Below the pieces are notes generated by a model. That model was not told where the DNA came from. It saw only the letters and a list, made by a program, of their open reading frames with translations, and made no database searches. Shown here piece after piece: positions 43,999 through 55,821 of a stretch of DNA of 64,000 nt (position 1 is its first letter; every line of letters begins with the position of its first letter). This stretch comes from Saussurea involucrata (Eukaryota > Streptophyta > Magnoliopsida > Asterales > Asteraceae). The stretch lies in NCBI GenBank assembly GCA_033807775.1, contig CM066318.1, positions 85,970,879 through 86,034,878 of the forward strand, in the 5' to 3' direction. The position numbers and the translations under genes are program-made.

Positions 43999-46900
43999 TC
44001 AGTTTTCAAAGGGTTCTTCCTTAATGAGAAGTTCATCAAGGGTCTTTTTAGTGGGGATCATCCAGTCAGGAACCGTTACGCCTTGTTTTCTTTTGTTCAG
44101 CGCTTCTTCAAAGATCAAGGGTTTTAGGTGTCGTGCCTGAATGTCTTTTCTGAAGTAACACCAGTAGATAAGATCTCTGAGCTGTTCAATTGGAGTGATT
44201 GGAAGCTCAGCGATCCGTTGAAAACATTTACGTCCGTCGTGGTCGAGAAAGAATATTCCATAAGGATTACTGATGACTTTACCAGGGACGAAAAGTTCAC
44301 ATGGTGGCAAAGAAATGTCAAGGGCAGATAGATCAGGGTCAGGACCAAGCACTTCAGCGCGAGAGAAACCAATTCCAGTTTCATTTCGTATGACAGGTCC
44401 TGAGTTTGAATCTTGACGTTTCTTCTTTGGAGAGGCCCTTTTTCTTTTCAGCTTAAGATCAGGAAGAGGAGGAATGTCCACACAAGAAGATATCAAATCG
44501 ATCTGTCTGTTTATCAGCTTTTCGAAATGATCCTTGTACTTAGATTGTGACGATTGGATAGCTAACCTCATCTCCAGCCATTCAGAGAGACCATACCTTT
44601 TTACAGTGTCAGCGTGAAAGGTTTCAGTTTGGCCATCTTCTCTGAAAAGTTTGATGTCAACAATAGGTACTCCGATAGAGGTTCTTCCAGAGATGAATAC
44701 GTTGTTGATCTTCGCTGGACGATATCTGAAGTGAATTTTCTCTTTACACCAGATCAGGGTGGTCTGAGAAACTTCAGTTTTCTTTTCCACGATCTTCTGG
44801 GCTTCTTCCCAAAGCTTTCGTTGGATTTGAATGGGAACACGTTTCAGCTTGGGGTCTTTGACAGATTATTGAGTAAGCTTGATTGCGTATTCTCTGTCTT
44901 TCTCTTCAGCTTCCTTTCTTTCAGCGATGAGGCGTTCAGCTCTGAGGTGTTCCTTGTATTCAGCTTTTGAAATTCTGAACTTAGGAGGAACTGAAGGCAG
45001 TTGATCACGCCTTAGAATGATTCGCTGATCCTCAAATCGCTTTATTATTTCCTCTTTTCTCTTTTGATCCTCTTCACTCAGCTTTTGAGGAGCTGAGGAA
45101 GGTCTGTTTCTGTGCGAGAGAGGTTGTTCTTCTGGTTCATCAGTCTCAGAGATCAAATCTAAGACTGGGATTATTTCATCAGCAGCAACTGGCTTTATTT
45201 GTGAAGTCGCAGTAGTAGAACCTTCAGCGACATCCTCAAACAGGGGAGAGGACTAGCTGAAACACAACGATCTTACAAATAAGAACATGGGTAGAAGAAC
45301 TTGGGTAGAAAGAGAAAGATAAATATGTTCAGGTGTAGGCTAGGGTAGTAGAACTTATAGTGTGGAGGAGGGATGGAGTAAGAGATGTTTAGTGTACCTG
45401 ACAAACCGGCTTTTCAAGCAAGATCATCAGATTGTCATCTTTAGCGACGCTTTTGCCTTTGCCTTTCTCAGCTCCAGAGGCTGAGGGGTTTGTCTTTGTC
45501 CGCTCCCCTGTTGGTTCATTTATTGAAATCCCCTTAAGAGCTTTGATCCTTGGGGCAGGTTTGACGATAAAGAAGTCATCGTCATCTTCGTCATCATCAT
45601 CATCATTATTTGGAGAAGAAGATGGTTCATCATCAGGGATGTCGACGACTTCATCATCTTCTGCTTCAGATTCTTCAGCGTCTTCTTCGAGTTGCTCCCC
45701 CTCAGATACAGAGGCGAGCTTCTCGGTTCCCTCAGGGTTTTCATCTCCCTGAGGTCCAGCGATAAGATCTTCATTCTTCTCTCCCCTGATAGATTCATCA
45801 TGGGAAAGGTCTTCAGCGCTCTTTTCAAGATCTTCAACGCTCTTATCCTCGGGATGTTCAGCGCTCTTCTCAAGATCTTCAGCGCTCTTCTCCCCCTCTT
45901 TTTCATGATGACTGGGGGAGGAATGGGTAGACTCAGCATTTGTATTTTCTCTGTCTTCTTGGCCAGAGATTTTAATACAACTTTCAATCGCTGCTAATCT
46001 GTCTTCAAGGCCAGATATAGCAGGATTGATCTTTTCCAGCTCTTTGCGATCCGCCGCTGTGAAAGTTTCCAATGCAGGGGCAGGGGTCGGTTCAGGAGCT
46101 GGAGTAGTTTCTTTGTTGAGTAGCTGCTGGATCATCGTTTTCATCTCACCAACGTCGGTCTTTACAGAGCCTAAGTCAGTCTTTACAGCTGACATATCAC
46201 CTTCTAGTGCTCCAACCTATGTCTTCAGCGTTGTTACTTCGCCAGACATGGAGGAAACGGAGTTTTTGAGTGAGGTGTAGTCAGTGTAGATGTCAGCGAG
46301 CACTTTGGCGAAATCGCTGAGAGTCTTATCAACAATCTTGATGTCGTCTGTGGAAGCTTTCTTTTCCACCACCGTTGTCAGCTTTGTCAAATTCTCTCCA
46401 GCGTTTGTTACAGCTGAAGAGTTGTTGCAAAGAGTAGTGGTGAGATCTGTCAGCTTGGTTTCCACGGACTTCAGAGAGGCGTTGATGTCTCCCAAATTAG
46501 GACCTGTAACAGATAAGTACTTGTGAACAAAGGAAAGCTCAGAAGTTTCAGGTTTAGTTACAGTGTATAGGATTTTATTTGTACCTGCAGGAGGATTGAT
46601 GAACTCGTCAAAGTTGCAAGTTCTTGAAAAATGTTCCATATCCTCTTCGAAAGTACGGTGAGGTATGGTGATCTCTGCAGGTCCTTTCTTCATCATTCGT
46701 TGAGAAGCGTCAGCGGTGGCTTCTGGAACGATGGCATCTCCAGTGTTCATTGGAGGAGTGTCCAAGTGAGTGGAGGGAGAAGCGAAGGGTAAGAATAGGG
46801 TTCGGGTTCTGAGTTCAGCGTTGGAATCGCTGAGAATCACTTCATCAGTCTTTTGAGAGACTGAGGGAGGTTGGGTAGTTTCCAAGTTTCTAACCTCAGC

Positions 46901-48082
46901 GTTTGGAGACGCTGAAGTCTGGATTGGAGGGATGGCTTGCACGGGTGTGGCAGAGCGTACCACGGAACTTTCCTTCAGCTCTTCAGAATGAGCTGAGGAG
47001 TCTTCAGCATGGAATTGCTGGGGTTGCTCCTTGGTTTTCTTGATCCTTTTGGAATCAAGTTGGGTTGAAGAGTGTTTCCTTTTCTTAGAAGGAGAGGATT
47101 TTGTGGCCGGGGTATCAACGATGGGTATTGTCGCTGAAGGAGCCACAGAAGTCGAAGAATTAGGGTTAAGAAGAGAGAGAAGGGTAGAGAGACATACCTC
47201 ATTGTCGACAGGATTGAAATCGAGCACCTTAGGGCCAACCTGAGAAAGTTTCAGGTCACCCTCTTGAGGATAGCTGTCCTTCAGGCCATATTGGAAGATG
47301 GCGCTGATGAAACGGGGGTAGGGAACCTATGCAGGTCTGTCAGCAGCAGAATCTACTCTTTGTATTAGGTCATCATAAATGATAGATGCCCAGTCAATAT
47401 GTAGACCTTTCAGCAGTGCGTAGCCCATAGCCTGCTGAGGTTGAGCGGCTTGATCAGAGGAGCCGGTCTTTGCTGTCATGCAGCTGATCAGGTGTGCGAA
47501 GATGAAATTCATCTCGCTGGGCATTTTGGACTTCTTTATCAGCGTCAGCTTCTTCTCGGGCTTCTTGTCCCTTCCAGTTTCCCAGATGTAACCCATTGCA
47601 TCAAAAAATGCAATAAGAGCTTCTTTGTCAGCATGCTTCTTATGGTCAGGGAATGGAACAAACAGTTTTTCTTTGGTAGTATTGGGAAGGTTCAGGGCTT
47701 TTCGAATGATTGCGGGGGTTATCTTAATTGTGCCATACTCAGTATCGCTGAGTATGCAATCGATGGTTTTGGATGCATCTTTGGCGGAGGGTAGCTGAGT
47801 GTGTCTGGCAGAGTACCAGAACTGGGATAGTAGTAGCTGACTTGCGGGAGGTGTGATGGTCAGGGCTGTTGAAATGCAGCAGTTTTTCAGGAAATTCACA
47901 GCATCATCCAGATGTGTGACTTGCTTTCGAGGAGGAAACTCGAGAAGCGCAGAGAGGTTGTTGACCTTAGTCCAATCTAGTTGATCCAGCTTGAACTTAA
48001 CCTGAGGGGCTTTGATGATGTCCACTTCCTCAGAGTCAGCGGAGATGTTCTCAGCAGTTACATTGATCTTTGAAGTTGCCAT
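43999..48082 (-). pseudogene. C2 accessory gene downstream of pol (Sirevirus third ORF)
   Basis: ATG at 48082 (MATSKINVTAEN). Reading runs to 43999 through inferred nonsense codons TAG 47329-47327 (RPA*VPYPRF), TAG 46219-46217 (LKT*VGALEG) and TAA 44868-44866 (LTQ*SVKDPK), each explained by Gln to stop. An apparent intron at 45397-45253 (GTACAC to CTAG) restores the frame (VCQ to SSPLFEDV). The N-terminal ~260 residues match the extra protein found after pol in many plant copia elements (FDAMGYIWETG, FIFAHLISCM, VPYPRFISAIFQ). A Ser/Thr-rich part, a helical central part (VKTDLGSVKTDVGEMK), an acidic stretch (DDDDDEDDDD) and a Lys-rich C-terminus follow. Function unknown; it occupies the position of the env-like ORF of Sireviruses, but I see no clear signal peptide or membrane segment. 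Confidence 0.7.
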
Positions 48083-49052
48083 TTCTCTGTATTATCAGTT
48101 CAACCAAAGATGTTAACAAATAAGAATTGTCTTAATATGGAAAGAATTTCCATTAAGATGATTCGAATTTTGTCCATTTCATTCAGACAAAAATGTCTTA
48201 ATGAAGATTAGGGTTTTTCTTGATTTTTGACAGAAATGTAAAACCCATAAAGTCTTGTATTCCAGTTTCTAAAAGAAAACTGGATACGAATGAAGAACAA
48301 GTTTAAGATTTAGATTTAAAACTTGAAGAACAACCATGAAATGGTTGTGTTCATAAAACCATGAAAGAAATGATTTTATTTTACAAAGTTCTGTTGTTTG
48401 ATCTTGTTTAACACAATGATAAGATCAGAAACAAGTTAAGCATTTGAAAAAAATAAGAACATATTAACCTTGATGTTTGATGAAGAAGATGATGAACAGT
48501 TCTTTGAAGATTTGAGAGCACAAATGCAACAGTAATTCTTTTCTTGCGGAGAAAGATTGATCGCGTAAAAGACAAATATAAACCAAGAGTTTGTTTATAT
48601 AGAGATTTTAGAAAGAGAAAATCTTTGAGCGGGAAAAGATTTTCATCATGACACGGACACGTGTTTGCATTTGATTGGAAGTTTGAACGAAACGTGCAAA
48701 CGTGTGTCAGAAAGAAATCGTGCCTGGTGTTATCCGTTGCAATGACGTCACAACTGTCCTTTCATATTCTTGGTTGTCTCTGAGGTTTTGAAAAACTCAG
48801 GGACTCTTTGAAAACATGAAACACTGAATAGAAATATCAGTGAGGGTTTTAAGAAATTTCAAAAAGTCGTTGTTAAGGAAGAGATATTCAGCGATGCAAT
48901 TTATTTTGAAATCTTGCATTTTCATGCGTTTGTCAGAGAGAGAAAACATACCTTGATATCAGCGAATCAAGTTTATTCAGAGAGAAGATGATAAAATGGA
49001 TTATATAAGTTGATTTTATCCTATCGCTGATCAATGTGAACCGCTGAAGATT
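48083..49052 (-). promoter_or_regulatory. C2 interval between pol and accessory gene
   Basis: Nearly 1 kb with no gene. On the minus strand CTATATAAAC at about 48603-48594 is a good TATA candidate some 500 bp before the accessory ATG, and a second (TATATAA) lies near 49000. This suggests that the accessory gene may have its own transcript; it could also be read by splicing from the LTR transcript. Confidence 0.4.
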
Positions 49053-52000
49053 TTATCCTTCAAAGTTCAGCATTCCAAGCTCGCTGATGAGAAAGTTGAA
49101 TCTTGTCTCATCAAGAGGTTTGGTAAACAGGTCAGCTAACTGATAATCAGTTGGAATAAAATGAAGTTCTATATCACCATTCATCACATGATCTCTGATA
49201 AAATGATATCTGATTTCGATGTGTTTTGTCTTTGAGTGTAGCACTGGGTTGTTTGCTATAGCGATGGCACTAGTGCTGTCGCAATAGATTGGAATTTTGG
49301 AGAGCTGAAGATCATAGTCTAGTAGCTGATTTCTCATCCACAAGACTTGAGAGCAACAGCTTCCAGCGGCTACATATTCAGCTTCAGCTGTGGAAGTGGA
49401 CACTGAGTTTTGCTTCTTACTTGTCTAACTTACCAGCTTTCCACCCAGGAGCTGACATCCTCCTGTGGTGCTTTTCCTATCCATTTTGCAACCTGCAAAA
49501 TCACTGTCTGAATAGGCGGTTAGATCGAATCCTGAGTCTTTGGGATACCAAAGGCCTAGATTCGCTGTACCCTTAAGATATCGAAAGATTCGCTTTACAT
49601 CTTTCATATGAGATATCTTAGGTTCAGCTTGATATCGTGCACACAGACATGTTGCAAACATAATATCGGGTCGGCTAGCTGTAAGATACAATAGTGAGCC
49701 GATCATCCCACGGTACAGCGTGACATTGACAGGAACACCCTTTGTGTCTTTATCAAGTGTCAGCGGTGGTGCCATAGGGGTTTTCATAGCTGAACTTTCA
49801 GTTAAGTCGAATTTCTTCAGCATATCTTTAACATATTTTCCCTGATTTATAAAAGTTCCTTTTTCAGTTTGCTTAATCTGAAGACCAAGGAAATATGTTA
49901 GTTCACCCATCATGCTCATTTTATACTCATCTTTCATTCTATCAGCGAAACGAGTACAAAGTTCAGGGTTAGTAGAACCAAATATAATGTCATCAACATA
50001 TATTTGAACTAGAATGATATGACCTTTCACTTTTCTAAAAAATAGAGTTTTGTCAATTTTACCTCGCTCAAATTTTTCAATATGGAGATAAGTGGAAAGA
50101 GTGTCATACCATGCACGTGGAGCTTGCTTTAAGCCATAAAGTGCCTTGTCCTGTTTATAAACATAACCTGGACGCTTAGGATCTGAGAATCCTGGAGGTT
50201 GTTCCACGTAAACTTCTTCATTCAGCTTTCCATTCAGAAACGCTGACTTAACATCCATCTGATGTACATTGAAGTTTTTGTGTACAGCATATGCTAAGAA
50301 AAGACGAATAGATTCAAGTCTTGCTACTGGAGCAAATGTTTCGTCATAATCTATGCCTTCCTCTTGTCTGTATCCCTGAGCAACAAGACGAGCTTTGTTG
50401 CGAGTTATAGTACCATGTTCGTCCAACTTGTTTCGATAGACCCATTTAGTGCCTATCACCGTTTTTTCAGTTGGTCTACGAACGAGTTTCCAAACTTTGT
50501 TTCTTTCGAATTCAGTCAGCTCTTCTTGCATAGCGCTGACCCAGTTTGGATCTCTGAGGGCATCATCTATTTTCTTTGGTTCAGTTAGAGAAATAAAGTT
50601 AACAAATAAACAAATATTACCTGCACTTCTACGAGTCTGAATACCAGCGTTGGGATCACCAATAATTTGATCGATTGGGTGATTTACAGTCCATCGCTGA
50701 GCCGGAGCATACGTCGCTGACTCAGTCTGAACTGGAGAAACTGAAGATGAGGCTTCAGCTACTTCTGGATTATCAGCTAAGAGAGGAATGTTTGCATTTG
50801 TCACTTCATTCACTGATTGCTGAGAAATAGATGGAATTTCTGAGACATTTGGATCAACTGCAGGTATAGTGTTTATAGGAACAGCTGAGACCCAAGATGT
50901 TTCAGCTTCACTATTCTGCATATCTGGAATGATAGTAGGACCATCATTTTCTACGGTGTGAGCATGAGGAGTGGGAACTTCTTCTGAATCACCAAGATGA
51001 GAAAACATCCATTGATTCAGTTCTTCAGTATCAGCGGACGGTTTAGAGTTCGCTGAACAGGATTCGTCAAACGTGACGTGAATAGTTTCTTCTACAGTTT
51101 GTCTTCTACGGTTGAAGACTCTGAAGGCTTTGGAGACTGAGGAGTATCCAAGAAAGATTCCATCATCAGCCTTAGGATCAAACTTTCCAAGGGCATCTCT
51201 GTTGTTCAGTATGAAACACTGACATCCAAAGATGTGAAGAAAGCTTATTGAAGGCTTTCTCCCATGAAAGAGTTCATAGGCTGTCTTTTTGAATCTTTTA
51301 ACTATCAGCGACCTGTTTTGCGTAAAACAAGCAGTGTTGACAGCTTCTGCCCAAAACTGAGTAGGCAGGTGAGAATCGCTGAGCATTGAACGTGCAGCTT
51401 CAATAATTGTTCTATTTCTTCTTTCAGCGACTCCATTTTGTTGCGGTGTTCTCACTGACGAAAAGTTGTGAGAAATACCCTTACTCTCAAGGAAGGAATC
51501 AAGAGAACTGTTTTTGAATTCAGTTCCATGATCACTCCTTATTGAGCGAACAGTCATATTGTTCAGAGTTTCCATCTTCCGAACAAAGGTGATGAGTTCT
51601 TCAGGGGTGTCACTCTTAGAACGGAGAAACATTACCCAAGTGTAACGAGAGAATTCATCAACTATGACCAGCGTATATTTCTTTCCAGCGATGGATTGTT
51701 TGTTAACAGGGCCAAACAAATCCATATGGAGTAGTTGTAGAGGAGATGACACTGAGGAGACTTGCTTTGACTTGAAGCTTGCCTTGGTCTGCTTCCCTTT
51801 TTCACACGCTGAACATAAAGACTATTTGGCGTATAAATGCTGAGGTAGACCAGTGACTAACTCTTTGGAGGAAAGAGTATTCAGTGTCTTGAAATTTAGA
51901 TGTGAGAGCCTCTTGTGCCATAGCCAGTTAACATCAGAAGATGCCTTTGAGAAGAAACAGGAGTTCTCAGTGGTTGTTGAGTCCATGTTTATTACATAAA

Positions 52001-52332
52001 CATTTTCCAAACGATAACCGCTGAGAGCTATCTTCTCCTTTTTGTCAGTGACAAAGCAAGATTCCTTAGTGAAAAATCACTTTGTTATCCATGTCGCAAA
52101 GCTGACTGATGCTCAGAAGATTATGCTTCAGCCCTTCAAAATATGCGACTCTTCTGAAGGAGGTTGTACCATTTGAATGTACACCATACACTCGGGTGTG
52201 TCCTTTTCCATTTCCACCGAAAGTCACAGAGGGACCTTTCTCTTCTTTGTATTCAGCGAGCATGTTTTTCTTTCCAGTCATGTGTCTAGAGCATCCGCTA
52301 TCGAGATACCAGATACCCTTCTTAACCTGCAA
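49053..52332 (-). pseudogene. pol: pol of C2: protease, integrase, RT, RNase H
   Basis: On the minus strand: protease YLDSGCSRHMTG near 52300, GAG-pre-integrase NWLWHKRLSHLNF and CSACEKGKQTK, integrase core LLHMDLFGPVN and VDEFSRYTWVMF, a variable linker, RT (KWVYRNKLDEHG, DYDETFAPVARLES, YVDDIIFGS near 50000) and RNase H (YSDSDFAGCKMDRKSTTGG, TSTAEAEYVAAGSCC) up to the stop at 49053. Breaks: one extra T near 52070 (VIF then frame change), TAG 51824-51822 (YAK*SLCSAC) and TAG 49427-49425 replacing Trp (KLVS*TSKKQ). All domains are present, in the order integrase before RT, which defines copia. Confidence 0.93.
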
Positions 52333-52344
52333 TACAAAGGAAGA

Positions 52345-54735
52345 TTAGTTTTTCTTAGGTACCCACTTAACCATGTATACACGTTTGTCAGTGGAGGTAG
52401 TTGGAATAGAAGGTTCAGCGGTCTTCGCAGCATTTGAAGATTCAGCTTTGTCTTTCTTCACTTTGGTTAATTTCTTAACTTCAGTGGTAGAATTCACCTT
52501 GACCTGATTTGCACCAGGGTTGGTCTTCTTTGCCTTGGGGGCAATCTTCACCTTAGCTATCTTTTCAGCTTTGGTGGCTGTGGGGCACTTACTAGCAATA
52601 TGATCAGTGAGTCCACAGTGATAACATTTCCTATAACTAAAAGTAGTTCTAGGACCACTTGTATGCTGAGCTTTTAATTTAGAATTAGAAGTACCAGCAC
52701 CAAGTAAGCTATTGGCTTTAGAAATGGGACGAACATTCAGTTCTTCAGATTTCTTACCAAGGACATCCAGTCTGAGTCTAGGAGTAGATCGCTGAATAGA
52801 TCCAGAGATCATCTTTCTAGATCCAGAGGGGTAGGTCATTGAGGCTTTAGAAGCATTCAGCTTTGGTACTAAGGTACCCTTCTGAGGATTTTGATAAATA
52901 ACAATTCCTTTACCTTTGTCTTTAGAGACAGAGGTAGGTTTTGAATAAACCATTTTCTCCTTACCTTTTGAGGAGGTAGGAGTTTCCTCAGGGATTGATG
53001 TAATGGACGAGGAGCACTGAGATGATGAAGTGTCAACGACTGAGGATACGAACGTTCCAAATTTAAGCATTGAACGTTCAGTGGTTGGTTTTGGAGTATC
53101 ATATTTATAACCCAGACCACATTTATCACTCAGAGGAATCTGAGCCTTAATTATCTCAGTGATCTTTGTTGAAGAATTACACCATCCTTCAACAGTAGCT
53201 TGTTCAGCTCGTTCGATTTTGACTAGCTGATTTAAATAGACTTGATCTTTAAAATCATCTTCAATTTTAGAAAGCTTTTCTATTTGAAGGTGGCAGTTTT
53301 TAAGCTTTTCAGCGAGATCAAGATTTTGGTTTTCAACCACAGTTTTGCCGTTCATGGCTTCGTATAAACTTCTAGTCAAGAGATCGATCTTACGGAGACT
53401 ATCAGCTTCATCAATATTTGCAATATTGGTAAAGAAAGAAGGTGATACCTGAATGGTAGATGTTGAAGTGGAGGGGATGTATGAACTTTCTTCCTCTTCT
53501 TCAATCTTGGCCATGAGACATTGATTTGCTTCATCATCTTCAGAGTCAGATGATGATGCTTCTTCATCAGAAGCAGCCCAATCATAGTCAGCCATCAGGC
53601 CTTTTCCTTTCTTCTTAAAGCTTTTCAGCTTTGCATACTTCTCCTTCAGCTTTGAGTATTTGTCATCTTTATTCCTTGGAACAAAGTTTTTCTTTGAGAA
53701 AGCTGAAGGTCTTGTGACTTTCTTTGACCTGCACTCATTAGCGAAATGACCTGTCTTTTCGCAGTTGAAACAAGTAGCAGTAGCCTTATCAACAAAAGCT
53801 GATGATTTAGGCTTGTCAGTTATGGAAAGAGGTTTGTTCTTTCTAAACATTTTCTTCTTGGCGAATCTCCTGAACTCTTTGGTTAGGAGAGCCAAGGATT
53901 CATCATCTGAAAAATCAGAATCTGATGAACTTTCAGAGTTACTCTCTAACTCAGTGATAGTGACCGAGGGTCGCTGAGTAGAAGGTTCCTCTGAGATTAA
54001 AGCAACAGGGGTGCTTTTGGAATCTTTTACAAGATTCTTCTTAAGATGGCTAGATTGCTCATGATTCAGCAATGTACCATATAAGGTAGAAAGGGTCATT
54101 GATTTAAGATCCTTTGACAGCTTGAGACACATGGAATAATTGTCCCAGCTTTCAGGTAAACATTCTAGAAACTTTGTCAGCACTTCAAAGTTAGAATATT
54201 CCTTACCAACAGTTTTTAGATCTATAATTAAGCAATTAAAACGTTGGTGAACTTCAGAGAGAGTTTCATTCTTACCAGAAATGAAGCTTTCGTATTGTCT
54301 TACCAGGTTGATCTTTCTTGAGTCCTGGACTTCAGACGTTCCTTCATACTGAACACATATTGTGTCCCACATGGCTTTTGATGATTTCAGGTTCATGACG
54401 GAATGGTAGACTTCGTCAGGAAGAGCCATGGAAAGTATGGATCTGGCTTTTGTATCTATAGCCACTTTCTTCTTATCTTCATCGGTCCACATGTGTATTT
54501 CCTTAGGAATCAGCCTTTCTGGAATAGCAGGTCTATTTGCAGTGGCTGGAACTAAAGGATCAATTGTTACAGGGATGTGTGGGCCGTTTTCAAGATAGTA
54601 GGTCATACTAGGGTCTACACCTTCTAAGAAGAGCATCATCCTATTTTTCCATAAGTTGAAGTTATCTCTGGAAAATCTAGGGGGTTTTGCAAGAGAACCA
54701 TTGTCTATATAATGTGTGTTTGAGTTGGAGGCCAT
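52345..54735 (-). CDS. gag: gag of C2
   Basis: 796 codons from ATG 54735 (MASNSNTHYIDNG) to a TAA at 52345. N-terminal gag domain (FSRDNFNLWKNRMMLFLEG, SKAMWDTICVQYEG), knuckle 1 CFNCEKTGHFANEC near 53740, an acidic Ser-rich part, coiled coil (DLAEKLKNCHLQIEKLSKIE), and knuckle 2 CYHCGLTDHIASKC near 52610. The end is KWVPKKN. The stop is followed after 12 bases by a TTTGTATTGCAG acceptor-like string and then the protease frame, so pol may be reached by readthrough or splicing. The frame is open throughout, unlike pol. Confidence 0.9.
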   Translation of the reverse strand: MASNSNTHYIDNGSLAKPPRFSRDNFNLWKNRMMLFLEGVDPSMTYYLENGPHIPVTIDPLVPATANRPAIPERLIPKEIHMWTDEDKKKVAIDTKARSILSMALPDEVYHSVMNLKSSKAMWDTICVQYEGTSEVQDSRKINLVRQYESFISGKNETLSEVHQRFNCLIIDLKTVGKEYSNFEVLTKFLECLPESWDNYSMCLKLSKDLKSMTLSTLYGTLLNHEQSSHLKKNLVKDSKSTPVALISEEPSTQRPSVTITELESNSESSSDSDFSDDESLALLTKEFRRFAKKKMFRKNKPLSITDKPKSSAFVDKATATCFNCEKTGHFANECRSKKVTRPSAFSKKNFVPRNKDDKYSKLKEKYAKLKSFKKKGKGLMADYDWAASDEEASSSDSEDDEANQCLMAKIEEEEESSYIPSTSTSTIQVSPSFFTNIANIDEADSLRKIDLLTRSLYEAMNGKTVVENQNLDLAEKLKNCHLQIEKLSKIEDDFKDQVYLNQLVKIERAEQATVEGWCNSSTKITEIIKAQIPLSDKCGLGYKYDTPKPTTERSMLKFGTFVSSVVDTSSSQCSSSITSIPEETPTSSKGKEKMVYSKPTSVSKDKGKGIVIYQNPQKGTLVPKLNASKASMTYPSGSRKMISGSIQRSTPRLRLDVLGKKSEELNVRPISKANSLLGAGTSNSKLKAQHTSGPRTTFSYRKCYHCGLTDHIASKCPTATKAEKIAKVKIAPKAKKTNPGANQVKVNSTTEVKKLTKVKKDKAESSNAAKTAEPSIPTTSTDKRVYMVKWVPKKN

Positions 54736-54815
54736 TTTCAGATAATAGCAAGGAAGAGAAATATCTTAGATTAGATCTTGTTTATGAGATTAAACAAATC
54801 TGCTCTGATACCACT

Positions 54816-55789
54816 TGTTGGTCCCGAAGGCCTATACAAGTTTGTAGAAGGGGGGGGGGGGGGGGGTTGAATACAAACACACAAATTTTACTTTTCTAAA
54901 TTGTTTATTGATAAATCATTAACAATTTACAACTTGTTGCGGAGACAAGATTAAAGATAAACCTAAATCTAAACAAGTTGGAACACTAAGGTTTCTTGCA
55001 CTAAGAGAGATAAGGAAATTACTAATAATAACCTATCTGAGATAAGAGATTTGAACTTGTCCAGAGTTAGCAAGTTACTTCAAAAGAAGTGAGTTCATCT
55101 CTTTATATACTGCATGCATTTAATGCAAGTCAGTATATACTTTACACGTGTCATCAGCTGGTTGGTTGCATGTCATTGACCTTGGTTGACAACCTTAGTA
55201 GCCGTATGGATGAATAGTGTAGTATCAGAGTGGTTGTACGATTTCAGATTTTCGGAGGTTCTTTTCTGACATTTCGTACGGAGGCGTGCAAGGGTGGTTA
55301 AGACAAAAGTACTTTGTACGGAGGACTTCATGATCAGCTTTCGTTGATTCAGCGATTATCATTTACTATTCAGCAGATGATAAAGTTCAGCGATAGCTGA
55401 AGTCTTGTACTTGATACTTCACGTTGAGTGGAAAAATCTGAGTCTTCGCTGATCCGCATCAGTTCATTAGGAGACTTGTCGCTGGTTCTTGAGCTTGATC
55501 TTCGACTTCAGCGTAGAACCTTTGTTGACGTGAAACTTGTCTTCAGGGATCATAAGTAAACAACTAACTTATCAGCGATCATCATAATGACTGAACAGAC
55601 TCAGCGCACTAATGATGAACAGTGTTCGCTGAATGTTTAATTTAAAAAGCGAGAGTTCCTATCAGCGGTACTGGAAGATCTTAGTACTTATCAGCGATAG
55701 TGAAACTCTGATACATATTGTTTACTTACAATTTTCACTAAGTATATAAGAGAGGGTCATTATCAAATCACTGAGGGTTTGGATCAACA
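54816..55789 (-). repeat. 5' LTR of C2 (974 bp)
   Basis: Same ends as 42753-43731; the G run is 17 long here (54850-54866). Visible substitutions include TTTTTGGAGG versus TTTTCGGAGG and GTGGACAAATC versus GTGGAAAAATC. Flanked by the second GTATT. Confidence 0.94.
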
Positions 55790-55821
55790 GTATTAGCACG
55801 TAGGTTTTACACCATACCGTC
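55790..55821. other. Remaining non-element bases between G7 and G8
   Basis: 32 bases including the right copy of the C2 target site. They match none of the elements I can recognise here and are probably what is left of the original target DNA. Confidence 0.55.

Larger units (their letters stand above)
42753..55789 (-). mobile_element. C2: Ty1/copia Sirevirus-like element with downstream accessory gene (13,037 bp)
   Basis: LTRs 42753-43731 (979 bp) and 54816-55789 (974 bp), flanked by GTATT on both sides. On the minus strand: primer binding site starting TGGTATCAGAGC (about 54802-54813), gag (54735-52345), pol (52332-49053), an interval, then a long accessory gene (48082-43999), polypurine tract (complement of ATCTCCCCC at 43732) and LTR. 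The LTRs differ by only a few substitutions plus the length of a G run (22 versus 17), so the insertion is young. Confidence 0.94.

Noticed and set aside
43999..48082. A host gene captured in or near C2
   Set aside because: It lies inside the element between pol and the polypurine tract, in the same direction, and its N-terminal part is a known accessory protein type of plant copia elements.
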